In this document: positions 28,387 through 37,781 of the stretch, in pieces
Numbering within the stretch: the stretch's first letter is position 1
Layout of the letters: the number at the start of each line of letters is the position of its first letter
Assembly: GCA_013306675.1 (NCBI GenBank)
Contig: JABLUY010000053.1
Location: 1 to 64,000, forward strand
Direction: 5' to 3'
Source of the DNA: Thraustochytrium sp. TN22
Lineage: Eukaryota; Sar; Bigyra; Thraustochytrida; Thraustochytriidae
DNA: 64,000 nucleotides
The notes under the pieces: model-generated
Databases searched by the model: none
Told to the model about the DNA's origin: nothing
The model's input: only the letters and a program-made list of their open reading frames with translations
Position numbers and translations under genes: made by a program

Positions 28387-29775
28387 GAGCAGACGTGCAG
28401 CTTTGGTCGGCAGGACTCGCTGCTGAGTCTGGGGGGCTTCTTGAACGCCCCCGACGTGGAGCGCGAGCTCCTTGGCGAAGCGCAGGCGCCCCCTGAGCCG
28501 TCGGTCACGTACGAGGACTACGCCGGTCGGCGCAAGCGGTCGGCGCCGCAGACTCCTCTGGCCGAAGACAGCGATCAGGAGACCGCGCCCGCCATGTCGC
28601 CGCCGACGAGCCCTGTACCGGCCGTGCCTGCTTCGCCGCAGAGCAGCAACGGCGGCCAAACGAACGTGCAGCTGGAGTTGGAGCAAACCATCACCATGTA
28701 CGACTACCTGGCGATGCACATCGCGCTGACGCCGAGGCGGGACCGCAACTTCGCGGCCGTGTACCGCGCCATGGAGAAGAAGCATCCGTGGATGAAGGAC
28801 AAGTTCGGCAAGCTGAACCTGTTCAAGCAAAAGGCCAAGCTGTTCTTGCACGAGCGGCGCAAGCGCGAGATGATCAACTTCTGGTCCTCGCTCAAGCGGA
28901 GCAACCCGGTCAAGATCCAGGGCATCCTCGAGACCAAGTTCAAGCACTGGCGCAATGTGGGCGCCGACTTCAACCTCGCGCCCATCGCCGCGTACCTGGC
29001 GGAGCGCATCAACACGAGTGAGCGCTCGCCGGGCCACATTGTCGCCTGGCCTCCGCCCGCGCGCGCCTGCATGATCAAGCTGCTGCTGCACATTCACCAG
29101 CACGAGGGCGTCGGCGCCTTCACGCGCGCGCACGACGCAGTCTCCTCGCTTGTCACGCTCAGCGAGGTCGAAATGGCCATCATCACGCACTGCACGTGCG
29201 CCACGTGCCGCGCATGGAACGTTCGCATGGAAGACGCGCCAGATGTCATCGCGCAGTGGACGCGGGCGCGCGCCGGCATCATGCGTGACTTGCTGCAGGC
29301 GCACTCGCTCGTCGGCGATTACGGTGGCCGCGAGGCCTTTTTGCACGAGGCCCGTAAGATTCCGGCGCTCAAGAATTGGAGGATCGAGCCCCTCGAGAAC
29401 TTCCTCGCCTCCGTCCACAACGCCGCCAACTGCTCGCGCTGCGCTTCCCAGGCCCGCAACGTACGCCGCCGCCGCAGCGCTGGCCGCGTCGCCCATGACT
29501 CGGATGACGACTCGGACGACGACTCGGATGACGACGAGAACGACCGCAGCAAGGACGACTTCGTCCCCATGTGCTCCTTCGAGGAGCTCGAGTGCGTCGC
29601 GGCCACCGAGTGCGACGTGCCGCTCTATCTCCAGTTCAACGACGATGCACCGCTGCCTGCCTCTGTCGCCGTGCCCACTCTCGGCGCTGACACCCTCGCA
29701 CGCCTCGACGGCGACGCAAGCATGGAGTCGGCCTTGACACAGCTCGCGGACGGCTTCACACGTGTCTCGCTTTGA
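28033..29775 (+). CDS. Paralog B of the unrecognised Myb/SANT-like + C-x-C-x2-C-x2-W family
   Basis: 580 residues and the most compact member. The N-terminal part has a CAG-encoded Gln run (28350-28384) and acidic, Ser/Pro-rich segments. A helical region around residues 215-300 aligns with the neighbours and holds Glu274-Arg275-Arg276 and Phe283-Trp284. A second domain starts with Trp-Pro-Pro-Pro-Ala-Arg. It carries Cys387, Cys389, Cys392 and Trp395 (HCTCATCRAW), and a late pair Cys467/Cys470 (CSRC), together a plausible zinc site. The tail has an Asp/Ser repeat (about 29500-29550). The ATG at 28033 follows a GC-rich leader. It lies 1.7 kb downstream of paralog A and upstream of paralog C, on the same strand. 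No catalytic motif is visible, and a sequence-specific DNA-binding role is inferred from the helices and cysteines. Confidence 0.83.
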
Positions 29776-31518
29776 TGACCCAAGACCGGTCGCCTGCACT
29801 TTGTTCTCCTGTACTCTATAACTTTCAATGATGATGCGCATGCTAATGATGATCTCATGGCGATGCTCATTTCATGTCCGAGTCCAAGGAAGGGCTCGAT
29901 CGAGACTGATTCTGTTCGGATCGTCTGGTCTTCTTCTTTGCAGTGCCGAGTCTGCCGATTGCTAGCCCGCGCGACTGTCGGATCGCGCTCTTTAGCTCTA
30001 GCTAGCTAGCTAGAGAGCAGTAGCGAGCTTGCTAAGAGCTCACGTTATCGCCTCGGCCAGTTGTAGCGCGCGCTACTACACTACGGCAGCGGCGGCTGCG
30101 CCGTTGTAGTCGGCCCGCCGTCCAGCTCCAGCTCCTGCCTTCGATCCTCCTGCCAGCTCGCTCGCCAGCTCGTGGCGGGACCAGCCAGAGCGGGTGCGCC
30201 CGTGGCCGGGCAGAGCACTCGCTCTCTGCCAGTGCAGTGAAGTAGTAGCGCAGGAGTCGGAGTGGAAACTGGAGCGAGAGTCTCGCCAGACGCGAGCCGC
30301 CGGGCCGGCGGGCGAGGCCGCGGCGGGCCGTGCCACCACCGTGACCACGTGTGGCGCACCCCAGCCAGCCAACCAGCCAGCCAGCCGGCCTGAGAGGCAA
30401 GCCACCTCCCCGCCACCGACCAATGCGTACCGGTACCGAACAAGCCTTCATGAAATGCAGACAGGCACGGTGCAGCACGCGCTACGTTCCTGCCGCGATC
30501 GAGCCGCTGGATTTTGTTTCAAGTTCAAGTTCGTCGAGCACGTGGAGTCGTGAACGTCCCGGCCCGCCTCGTCAGCCCGCCACCGTGACCACCACCTTCG
30601 TACTGTGACTACTACTAGGCTGGTACTGTCTCTAACTAAACTGTGGCCGTGTGGCGTGTGCGCTACGGCTGTGCCACGCTCCGCTCGCAGCCCGACGCAG
30701 GCGGGTCATCGCCTGCTCGCCCGCTCGCTCGCCCGCTCGATCGCTGGCGCCGGCCGAGCCAGCGCCAGCCCTCCTGCGCCCACCGAGCCGTGTCCGGCGG
30801 CGCCCAGCGCGGGGTTGCGGCGCCCAGCGCGGGGTTGCGGCGCCCTCGCGCGCGCGCGGCCGATCGATCGGAACCCCCCCCCGCGTCCAGCTCGCCCGTT
30901 CTCCTGCTTGCGTCGCGCTTGGCCGGGCGCGCTTTGGCGCCCTTTGGCGGCCTCCTTTGCGTAGCGCAGGTCGCTCTCCGAGTCGAGCGGCCGTTCTCTG
31001 GGCCCGCACGGGACCCGGCCCTCGCCCGGGCTCTGCGGGGCGCGCGCGCGGGGTCCGGTGCGCGCTGCGCCACGCTAGCCGCGCCGCGCCGCGCCTAGGC
31101 GCCAGCGTAGGAGTCCGCTTCGCGGGGCAACCAGGGCAGGACGGCGGCGGCGCGCGCGGCGCGTTGCGCGGCCAGCAGGAGCCGCAGAACGCTAACGCGA
31201 CGGCGGAGAGCGAGGCAGTCGAGAACGGGGCAAGGCGGCGACGCAACTCAGCGCGGTCCAGCGCAGCGCAGCGAGGCCAGCGCGGCGCGGCCAGCGGGGC
31301 CAGCGCGGCGGCCAGCGCGGCAGCGGCAGCGGCCGAGGCGCGGCGGCGCGTGCCGTGAGCTCGTCAACCCACCCAACCTAGCCCAGCCCCCAAGCACGGC
31401 GGCGCGCGCGAAGAGGCAGACCTGCAAGTGCGTGCGGCGGGCGGAGGCGCGCGCGAGGGCGGACGCGAGCGAGCGCGGAAGCCGCGGCGGAGCCACGGCA
31501 ACAGCGGCGAGCGGGGAG
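29776..31518. other. Spacer between paralogs B and C
   Basis: It contains CTAGCTAGCTAGCTAG at about 29999-30014 and a 21-base GC-rich tandem duplication at about 30799-30842. A GC-rich leader with GCCAGCGCGG repeats follows from about 30.7 kb. No gene is supported. Confidence 0.55.
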
Positions 31519-33501
31519 ATGAGCGACTTCGTGAACCAGCCGCTGGAGGGCGGCGTCATCAACTACGATGACTACGAATTCGATGGGGAAGCGAGCCCTA
31601 TCCTGGGCGGCCTGCCCGACCCGTTCACGTGGGCGGGCGCGGCGATGGACGAGGCGCAGACGGGCACGCCCCGAAGCGAGATGGCGGAGACCATGAGGGC
31701 CGCCTCGCCCGAGACCACGGGGGACGGCTGCTCAGACGCGGAGTGCAAGAGCAGCACTTCCGAGAGCAATGACAGCAGCGACTGTCACTCACTCAGCTCG
31801 GGCGCCTCCGACGAGCGCAGCGAATCCTTCGGGTTGCCGAGCGGCACCGTCGTCGAGGACGCTCTGTCCATGCACATCCTCGCCACGGATGATCAGCCGG
31901 GACTGCGCACGGAGCAGGTCGACTTCCCCAACAACGGCATCTACGACCTTCACCCGGGCGCATCCATTGGCATGGAGGCCAAGGTCGTGGACGAGTCCAT
32001 CAGTCCGGGCAACCTGGTCCCAGGACTCGAGGGAACTCCTCCTTCGGCCTTCTGGAAGGCGCCCTTCGCGTGCGACAATGAAAGCCTGCCCTGCAGCTCT
32101 GTGGGTCAGATGCACTTCTTCGCGTTGCGGAATATTGGCAGCGTCGTGCTGCCTTTTGAGGCGTGGTCGCCCTATCCGCTGCAACAGCAGCTGGCCGCGC
32201 CGGGGCCCGAGGCGCCGCGCAACAACCAGGAGCATGTTTCCTTCCCCCCGCTTCCGGACACGCTCCTCATGCGGCCTCCCGCTGGCACCGGTGCGGGGGC
32301 GCCCGTCCCGGCTGCGCCGGCAGCCCCGCCCCCTGGCCCGCGCGTTCCCAAGCGCCAGCGCGCGGGCACGGGCGGCAACCGCGGCAAGTCCTACTGCACG
32401 GACCTCTCGCCGGAAGAGAGCATCACGATTCTTCGCTTGGTCGCGGAGATGCTCACCCCCACAGCGCACCAGAAGCCCAACTTCAAGGACATGCTCAAGG
32501 AACTCCAGAAGGCCCACGAGTGGGCCATCGGAAAGTTCAAGGACCACCACAACTTCAGGCAGAAGATCCTCAAGATGATGGGCGAACGCCGCGCCGACGC
32601 CTCCCAGAAGTTCTGGAAGAAGCTGCGCGAGGTGGAGCACCCGGCTGCCAAGGAGAGCCTGGTGGTCAAGGAGATTTGCACGACTCGCGTCCTGGATGAG
32701 GCCTTTGTTCGTGGGCACCTCTCCAACTTCGTGCGCGAGTACGCGAGCGGAGCTACCAAGAATGCCAAGGCGCCCAAGCGCCTCTTCGAGTGGCCCCCCG
32801 GGCCCGGCCGCGAGGAGATCCTCAGCTGCGCCAAGCTCCTGCACAAGAGCCCCACCAAGTCCCCCATGGTGCCCTTTGGGGCTGCCATTGCTCCGTTCCA
32901 CCGCCTCATGGCGCCATCTGAGATCGTGATGCTCCTCGTCACCAACTGCGACTGCCCCTCGTGCCTCGCCTGGGAGCTCAACGGTCGCTTCTCAGAACCG
33001 TCCGACAAACCGTCCGGCCATCAGGCAGTACGCTCGGCCTACTTTCGCCGCCGCGCCTTGGTTTGCATTTCCCTGCTCGAGGCGCACACTGCGTACCCGA
33101 ACGACCGCCTCAGGGAGCACGTGACGCGCCCCGAGCTCCAGGGCCTCAACGATGCGCAGCTGGAGCACATGCTTAACCTGGCGCACAACAACAATGTGTG
33201 CAGGTCGTGCGCAGCCGTGAGCGAGGCCAAGTCCAAGCGCGCCCACCGCGGCGCTCGCACCGATGCGTACGACTCGGACTCGGACTCGGATGACGATTTC
33301 GACGACAAGGACGACCTCGAGAAGCTCTACTCCGAACTGGCCGCCGCCAACCTCGACGTGCTCGATGCCTGCGACGACGCCAACGATGACGACGATTACG
33401 TCTTTGCCTACTACGATGGCGATGATGCCGTCAGCGCCAGCGACGCGAGCTACGTCGATCTTGCCCTCGAGCGCGCCTTCTCGGAGCTCCAGCTCGACTG
33501 A
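31519..33501 (+). CDS. Paralog C of the unrecognised Myb/SANT-like + C-x-C-x2-C-x2-W family
   Basis: 660 residues. The N-terminal ~290 residues are acidic and Ser/Gly/Pro-rich, but without the long polyglutamine of its neighbours. The helical region around residues 290-375 starts with a Leu-Ser-Pro-Glu-Glu-Ser segment like a SANT first helix. It holds Glu356-Arg357-Arg358 and Phe365-Trp366. The second domain starts with Trp-Pro-Pro-Gly-Pro-Gly-Arg. It carries Cys477, Cys479, Cys482 and Trp485 (NCDCPSCLAW) and the late pair Cys561/Cys564 (CRSC). An Asp-rich tail ends the protein. Positions and spacings match paralog B closely. The ATG at 31519 is the first in the frame. The same strand and order as A and B suggest tandem gene duplication followed by strong divergence. 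Confidence 0.83.
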   Translation: MSDFVNQPLEGGVINYDDYEFDGEASPILGGLPDPFTWAGAAMDEAQTGTPRSEMAETMRAASPETTGDGCSDAECKSSTSESNDSSDCHSLSSGASDERSESFGLPSGTVVEDALSMHILATDDQPGLRTEQVDFPNNGIYDLHPGASIGMEAKVVDESISPGNLVPGLEGTPPSAFWKAPFACDNESLPCSSVGQMHFFALRNIGSVVLPFEAWSPYPLQQQLAAPGPEAPRNNQEHVSFPPLPDTLLMRPPAGTGAGAPVPAAPAAPPPGPRVPKRQRAGTGGNRGKSYCTDLSPEESITILRLVAEMLTPTAHQKPNFKDMLKELQKAHEWAIGKFKDHHNFRQKILKMMGERRADASQKFWKKLREVEHPAAKESLVVKEICTTRVLDEAFVRGHLSNFVREYASGATKNAKAPKRLFEWPPGPGREEILSCAKLLHKSPTKSPMVPFGAAIAPFHRLMAPSEIVMLLVTNCDCPSCLAWELNGRFSEPSDKPSGHQAVRSAYFRRRALVCISLLEAHTAYPNDRLREHVTRPELQGLNDAQLEHMLNLAHNNNVCRSCAAVSEAKSKRAHRGARTDAYDSDSDSDDDFDDKDDLEKLYSELAAANLDVLDACDDANDDDDYVFAYYDGDDAVSASDASYVDLALERAFSELQLD

Positions 33502-33885
33502 TGACGCACAGAGCGCCTCGCCTCGCCTCGCCTTCCTGCCTGTATGAAGATTTGAAGATAAGATTTGTTGATCCAAGTTGCTGTTGAGCTGCTGACATCC
33601 TTCAAGTTGAAGTGAATCTACGAGATCGCATTGTTGGCCAGGCATGGGCAACTTTCAACACGATAGATCAATAACCAAGCAAACCGCGCGCCACGGTGAT
33701 CGCCAGTCAGGGACTCCCGGCACACAGAGAGAGGCCAGTGCGCCGCGGCCTCGCCTTGGTGCGGCGCGGCTTGGCGCGGCCTGGAAGCGCGCAGCTGCGG
33801 CTGCGCGGAGCAAGCAGAACCGAGTCTTTCTGCCAGCGGGGCGGTGCGCCGCGGCGCTTGCGTGAAGTCGCGCCGCGCCGTGCAC
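33502..33885. other. Spacer between paralog C and the tandem-VTT gene
   Basis: 3' flank and short 5' leader for genes on the same strand. Nothing else is seen. Confidence 0.5.
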
Positions 33886-35481
33886 ATGACGCTCGTGGCG
33901 CGCGCCGCCGCAGGCGCCGGTGTCGTGGCCGGCCTGGCGCTGGCGCTGCAGAGGTACAGCGAGGCCAAGGGCGGCCACGTGAGCGTGTCCGGCGTGGCCG
34001 AGGACGCCATCGCGCTCATCGAGGCGCAAGGCGACTGGGGCCCGGTGCTGTACACGTGCTTTCTGGGCGTGTGGATTGCCTGCCTCTTGCCGTGCTCCAT
34101 CGTTGAGGTGGTACCGGGCTACCTGTACGGCTTCCGCGTCGGCTTTGCCGTCTCGCTCGCCGGCAAGGTGCTGGGCGGCCTCATCAGCTTCGCGCTATGC
34201 CGCCTCTTCTTGCGCGCCCCCCTGCATCGCTGGTTCTTCGAGCGCTACCCGCGCATGCGTGCAGTCAGCAAGGCGGTCGAGGAGGAGGGACTGCCCGTGC
34301 TTGTTGTCGTGCGGCTCTCCTACGTGCCTATGATCTTCAAAAACTACGGGCTCAGCGTCATGGACGTCGACCTCGGGCGCTTCGTGCTCTCTGGCCTTCT
34401 GGCCGGCACGCCCTTCAGCCTCCTTTGGGCCAGCATTGGCGCCTCATCGCGCGACCTCCAGTCCATCTTCCGTGGTGAGCGGTCCGTGCAGGACCTGCTA
34501 CCGGCCGACTCGGCCTCGCGCGCCGCGCTCGCCTGCGCCGCCCTCGTCGTCCTCACCGCCGCTGTGCTCGTGCTTTACAAGGTGCGCGCCCGGGTCAGCG
34601 AGAAGATGCGCGACCTGGACGCGGCGGCACCGCCGCCCGCCGACGCAGGCGCCGATCTCGCGCCCAAGCAGGTTCCCGCCAAGGTCGTGACCTCAGGCTC
34701 AAGCTCAAGCTCAAGCTCTAGTTCGTTGTTCGGCCCCGGCACCGCGCTCTTCGCGGTCGCCGCCGTCGCCCTGGCGGCGCTTGCTTTTCAGCGCCGCGAC
34801 AACTTGCCCAGCCTGCAGGACACGATGCGCAGCGCGGTCGACTGGATCCGCGACCAGGGCGACGTGTGGGGCCCCATCTACTACTGTCTCTTCCTCGCAG
34901 TCTGGGTCGCGGCACTCCTCCCCTGCAGCGTGCTTGAGATGGTGCCGGGCTACCTCTTTGGCTTCCGCACCGGCGTCGTGGTCTCCATCGTCGGCAAGAA
35001 CATCGGGACCATCATCAGCCTGCTGCTGACGCGCTTCTTTTTGCGCGACTTTGTTCAGAGCCGTCTGCTGCGCCGCTTCCCCATCCTCAAGACGCTCGAG
35101 CGTGCCGTCAAGCTCGAGGGCTTTCCCGTGCTCGTCATGATCCGCTGCGCCTACCTGCCCATGATTGTCAAGAACTACGGCCTCGCCTCGCTCGACGTTG
35201 ATGTCTTCCTCGTCTGGGTCGCCTCCATTGTCAGCAGCCTGCCCTTTGCCGCGCTCTGGACCGCCGTTGGCGCCAGCGCCACCAACCTCGCCGACATCTT
35301 CGACGGCAAGATGCGTCTTCGCGACGTCCTTCCCGTCGACTCTGCCCCTGTCCTCGCGCTCATCGCCGTCCTCGTCCTCGCTTTTGGCGTCGCTCTCTCC
35401 AACTTCATGCGTCGTTTCCGTGCCATTTTGCGCGAGGCCGAAGCAGGAGAGGACGAGAAGCTCAACGACAAGCACGACTGA
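33886..35481 (+). CDS. TVP38/TMEM64 (VTT/DedA-like) membrane protein with the whole domain duplicated
   Basis: 531 residues. VTT-domain proteins (TVP38, TMEM41B, VMP1, bacterial DedA) are multi-pass membrane proteins, several of which act as lipid scramblases of the ER or Golgi. Two complete copies are present. Copy 1 covers about residues 40-225, with VPGYLYGFRVG at 76-86. Copy 2 covers about 310-510, with VPGYLFGFRTG at 353-363, an offset of 277 residues. Both copies also share a CLLPCS/ALLPCS helix before the glycine loop, a later R-x-x-Y-x-PMI-x-KNYGL segment and an end-of-domain ...DLLPADSA / DVLPVDSA motif. A Ser-run linker (about 34698-34725) joins them. The start is the first ATG of the frame. 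Which organelle it serves cannot be told. Confidence 0.88.
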   Translation: MTLVARAAAGAGVVAGLALALQRYSEAKGGHVSVSGVAEDAIALIEAQGDWGPVLYTCFLGVWIACLLPCSIVEVVPGYLYGFRVGFAVSLAGKVLGGLISFALCRLFLRAPLHRWFFERYPRMRAVSKAVEEEGLPVLVVVRLSYVPMIFKNYGLSVMDVDLGRFVLSGLLAGTPFSLLWASIGASSRDLQSIFRGERSVQDLLPADSASRAALACAALVVLTAAVLVLYKVRARVSEKMRDLDAAAPPPADAGADLAPKQVPAKVVTSGSSSSSSSSSLFGPGTALFAVAAVALAALAFQRRDNLPSLQDTMRSAVDWIRDQGDVWGPIYYCLFLAVWVAALLPCSVLEMVPGYLFGFRTGVVVSIVGKNIGTIISLLLTRFFLRDFVQSRLLRRFPILKTLERAVKLEGFPVLVMIRCAYLPMIVKNYGLASLDVDVFLVWVASIVSSLPFAALWTAVGASATNLADIFDGKMRLRDVLPVDSAPVLALIAVLVLAFGVALSNFMRRFRAILREAEAGEDEKLNDKHD

Positions 35482-36004
35482 CCTGGTGGTAGTACGGTAC
35501 TGACTGTAAGTTGAGTCAGCACGGTCGTGCCGGTACAAGCGCCTTGCCTTGCCAGTGCCAGCCTGAGCCACTGCAGGCCACTGGCTGCAGCAGCTAAAGT
35601 ATAAGACCTCGTGACCATGACCATGACCCTGTCGCACGCTCAACTTGAGCTCTCCCTCGGGCCTCGCTCTCAGGCCGGCGCCGTGGAAGTTGGCCGACAA
35701 GGCATGCTAGCCGCCTTTAGCTCGCGCTCGCTTTCGCGCAAGTGACGTGACTTCAGGTTCCCTCGCACAACTTGAATGCGAGCCAGTCTTAGCTAGTAAG
35801 CAAGCAAGCAAGGCCCCTTCGCACACATTCCGAGTGCAGTGAGTGTCCCATGGCCACTGGCCAGTACCTTACAGCTCTGCGAAATGCAACAGCACCCTGA
35901 GCACAGGACGTGCAGTGCGGCACGCGCGGGCTTGGTCTCGACGAGTTTCGCCCTCTCGCGGAGGCAGAGCCCAGCGCGCGCGGCGGAGCGGCGGAGCGGG
36001 AGCA

Positions 36005-36051
<47 letters not shown>

Positions 36052-36097
36052 GCGGCGCAGCGCGGCGGTGGCGGCGGCGGCGCGACCCGGCGGAAGC
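35482..36097. other. Spacer and 5' leader of the CH-domain gene
   Basis: It holds the 3' flank of the VTT gene and, from about 35.93 kb, a GC-rich leader with a GGC repeat listed separately. Confidence 0.5.
36005..36052 (+). repeat. (GGC)n trinucleotide repeat in the 5' leader of the CH-domain gene
   Basis: About fifteen perfect GGC units end some 45 bases before the ATG at 36098. Confidence 0.95.
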
Positions 36098-36889
36098 ATG
36101 GCCAGCGCGAGCGCGACGCGGCGCCCCACGCGGTACACGGCGGACCGCGAGGAGCTGGCAGCGCTGCATAACCAGGCGCTGCTTGCGCACTACGCGAGGT
36201 GGCTGACGGAGATGACGGGCGTGCGCGTGCGGCGGCAGCACTTCGCGAGCGACCTGGCCGACGGCACGGCGCTGTGCTCCATCATGGCGCGCGTGCCGGA
36301 CAGCGGCGTCAAGTCGTACAAGGACGCGCGAAACAGCCCCAAGCACCTGCGCGCCTTCCACGCGCGCGACAACATGGTCAAGTTCCAGGACGCCTGCCGC
36401 CGCCTCGCGCTGCCGGACTCCATCACCACCGAGGAGCTCCAGGCAGGCAACGTCACCAAGGCGCTCAGCATGATGGTGCACGTCGAGGAGCTCTGCGAGG
36501 ACGAGGAGCTCGCGCCCGTTGGCGCGCCCGACGACGGCTATGTGAGCGAGCCCGACGAGGCCACGGCCGCCGCTCCCGTGGCCGCCGCCGAGGCGCTCGA
36601 CGCCACGGACGACGAGGCCGACGCGCACCTTCTCCCGGACTTGGAGGAGGCGCCGCGTCGCACCTCGGCCAAGCGCTCCTCGGCCAAGCGCGTCTCGCAG
36701 AAGCGCATCTCCGCCGCCAAGCGCTCCTCGCACCGCTCCACGGGCTCCTCTGGCTCGCGCCGCCGGTCCTCACGCCGCGCCACGGCTGCGCCCGCGCCCG
36801 TCCCGCCGGTGCCGGAAGACCCGCTGCAGGCGCTCGTTGACCGCGTCAAGACCTTTTGCGGCTGCGACCGCTTCAAGGTTGAGAGCTGA
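36098..36889 (+). CDS. Calponin-homology (CH) domain protein
   Basis: 263 residues. A single CH domain covers roughly residues 20-130. It has the typical helices: LLAHYARWLTEMTG, the DLADGTALCSIM segment, then KFQDACRRLALPD and the NVTKALSMMVHVEEL closing helix. Single CH domains occur in actin- or microtubule-associated and signalling proteins. The C-terminal half is acidic and then becomes a basic Ser/Arg/Lys repeat (Ala-Lys-Arg-Ser-Ser units at about 36660-36740), likely disordered and phosphorylated. The start is the ATG just after the GGC repeat, and the upstream frame is Gly/Ala low complexity. A calponin/transgelin-like or EB-like role is possible; nothing in the sequence decides. Confidence 0.85.
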   Translation: MASASATRRPTRYTADREELAALHNQALLAHYARWLTEMTGVRVRRQHFASDLADGTALCSIMARVPDSGVKSYKDARNSPKHLRAFHARDNMVKFQDACRRLALPDSITTEELQAGNVTKALSMMVHVEELCEDEELAPVGAPDDGYVSEPDEATAAAPVAAAEALDATDDEADAHLLPDLEEAPRRTSAKRSSAKRVSQKRISAAKRSSHRSTGSSGSRRRSSRRATAAPAPVPPVPEDPLQALVDRVKTFCGCDRFKVES

Positions 36890-37034
36890 CGGTGCCAGGC
36901 CTACGACTCCGCCTCTCACCTTTCTTTCCCGCTCCTACTGTTGACCACTTCGTGACCACGATGACATCCATTCTTCATGACCCTAAAAAAAAGATAACAT
37001 CACTCGTTTCCCCTTTTTGGATTCGCCCCAAGAC

Positions 37035-37605
37035 TCACCGAGAGGCATCCGCACGAAGGAGGTCATCAATCCGGCGGGACTCGTCAAGCAGCGAGTGTAG
37101 CTGCGCACGGATCTTGGCAATGGAGCGCGTGCTGGTGGGCTCCACGGTCTCGAGGAGGGCTTGTTTCGCCTTGATGAGCGCGGCCACCTCCTCAAAGTCG
37201 TTCTCCAGCCTCTGCCGCTCCTCTCGCTCCTTGTCAAAGCGCGCCTTGGTCTCGGCCTCGATCGCGCGGAACGACTTGCGCGCCGCTCGCCGCTGGATCA
37301 AGTTCGTCGGCAGGTGGCCCTGCATCGCGCCGGGCAGCCCGGCATCCGGGAGCGCCTTGCCGCCCTTGAACTGGAACTGCAGCTGCAGCTTGCGTTTCTC
37401 CGCGTCCAGGTTGTTGTAACCTGTGCGCGCGAGCGGCGGTTGCTGCTGCTCCCGGTGCTGCTGATAATGATGATGCTGAGGGTGCTGCTCATGAGGAGAA
37501 CCTCGTGGCAATCCTAACGGGTTCTGGCCGCCTTCCTCCGCCTCAATACGCCAGACAGGCTTGCGCTGCGGTCGGTATGCCTGCTCCAGCTCTTGTCGAT
37601 CCCTT

Positions 37606-37636
<31 letters not shown>

Positions 37637-37781
37637 TGCGGTGCTTCGGGCCGACCTTGGGCACCTTGACCTTGGCAACCGCGCGCGCCTTGGGCCGCGC
37701 CGCACCCCAAACCGGTTTCGCCTCGCGCTCCTGCCGCTTGCGCTCCAGCAGCGCCTGCACGCGGTCTTCGGCACCCATCAT
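37035..37781 (-). CDS. UPF0193 (EVG1/C22orf23)-like protein, probably cilium-associated
   Basis: 248 residues. The best family match from memory is UPF0193: a segment around residues 125-145 (LDAEKRKLQLQF followed by a GGK) resembles the EK-x-x-LQ-x-x-F-x-x-GK block. The C-terminal helix pair (FEEVAALIKAKQALLETVE ... IAKIRAQLHSLLDE) resembles the family's closing coiled coil. The family is found mostly in organisms that build cilia or flagella, but its biochemical role is unknown. A CAG-encoded Gln run (37608-37634 on the plus strand) and a His/Gln-rich stretch have expanded between the basic N-terminus and the conserved part. The start is the first of two adjacent ATGs at 37776-37781. The assignment rests on short motifs, so moderate confidence only. 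Confidence 0.6.

Noticed and set aside
27937-29841. 634-codon minus-strand frame
   Set aside because: It is antisense to paralog B, whose plus-strand frame shares conserved motifs with its neighbours.
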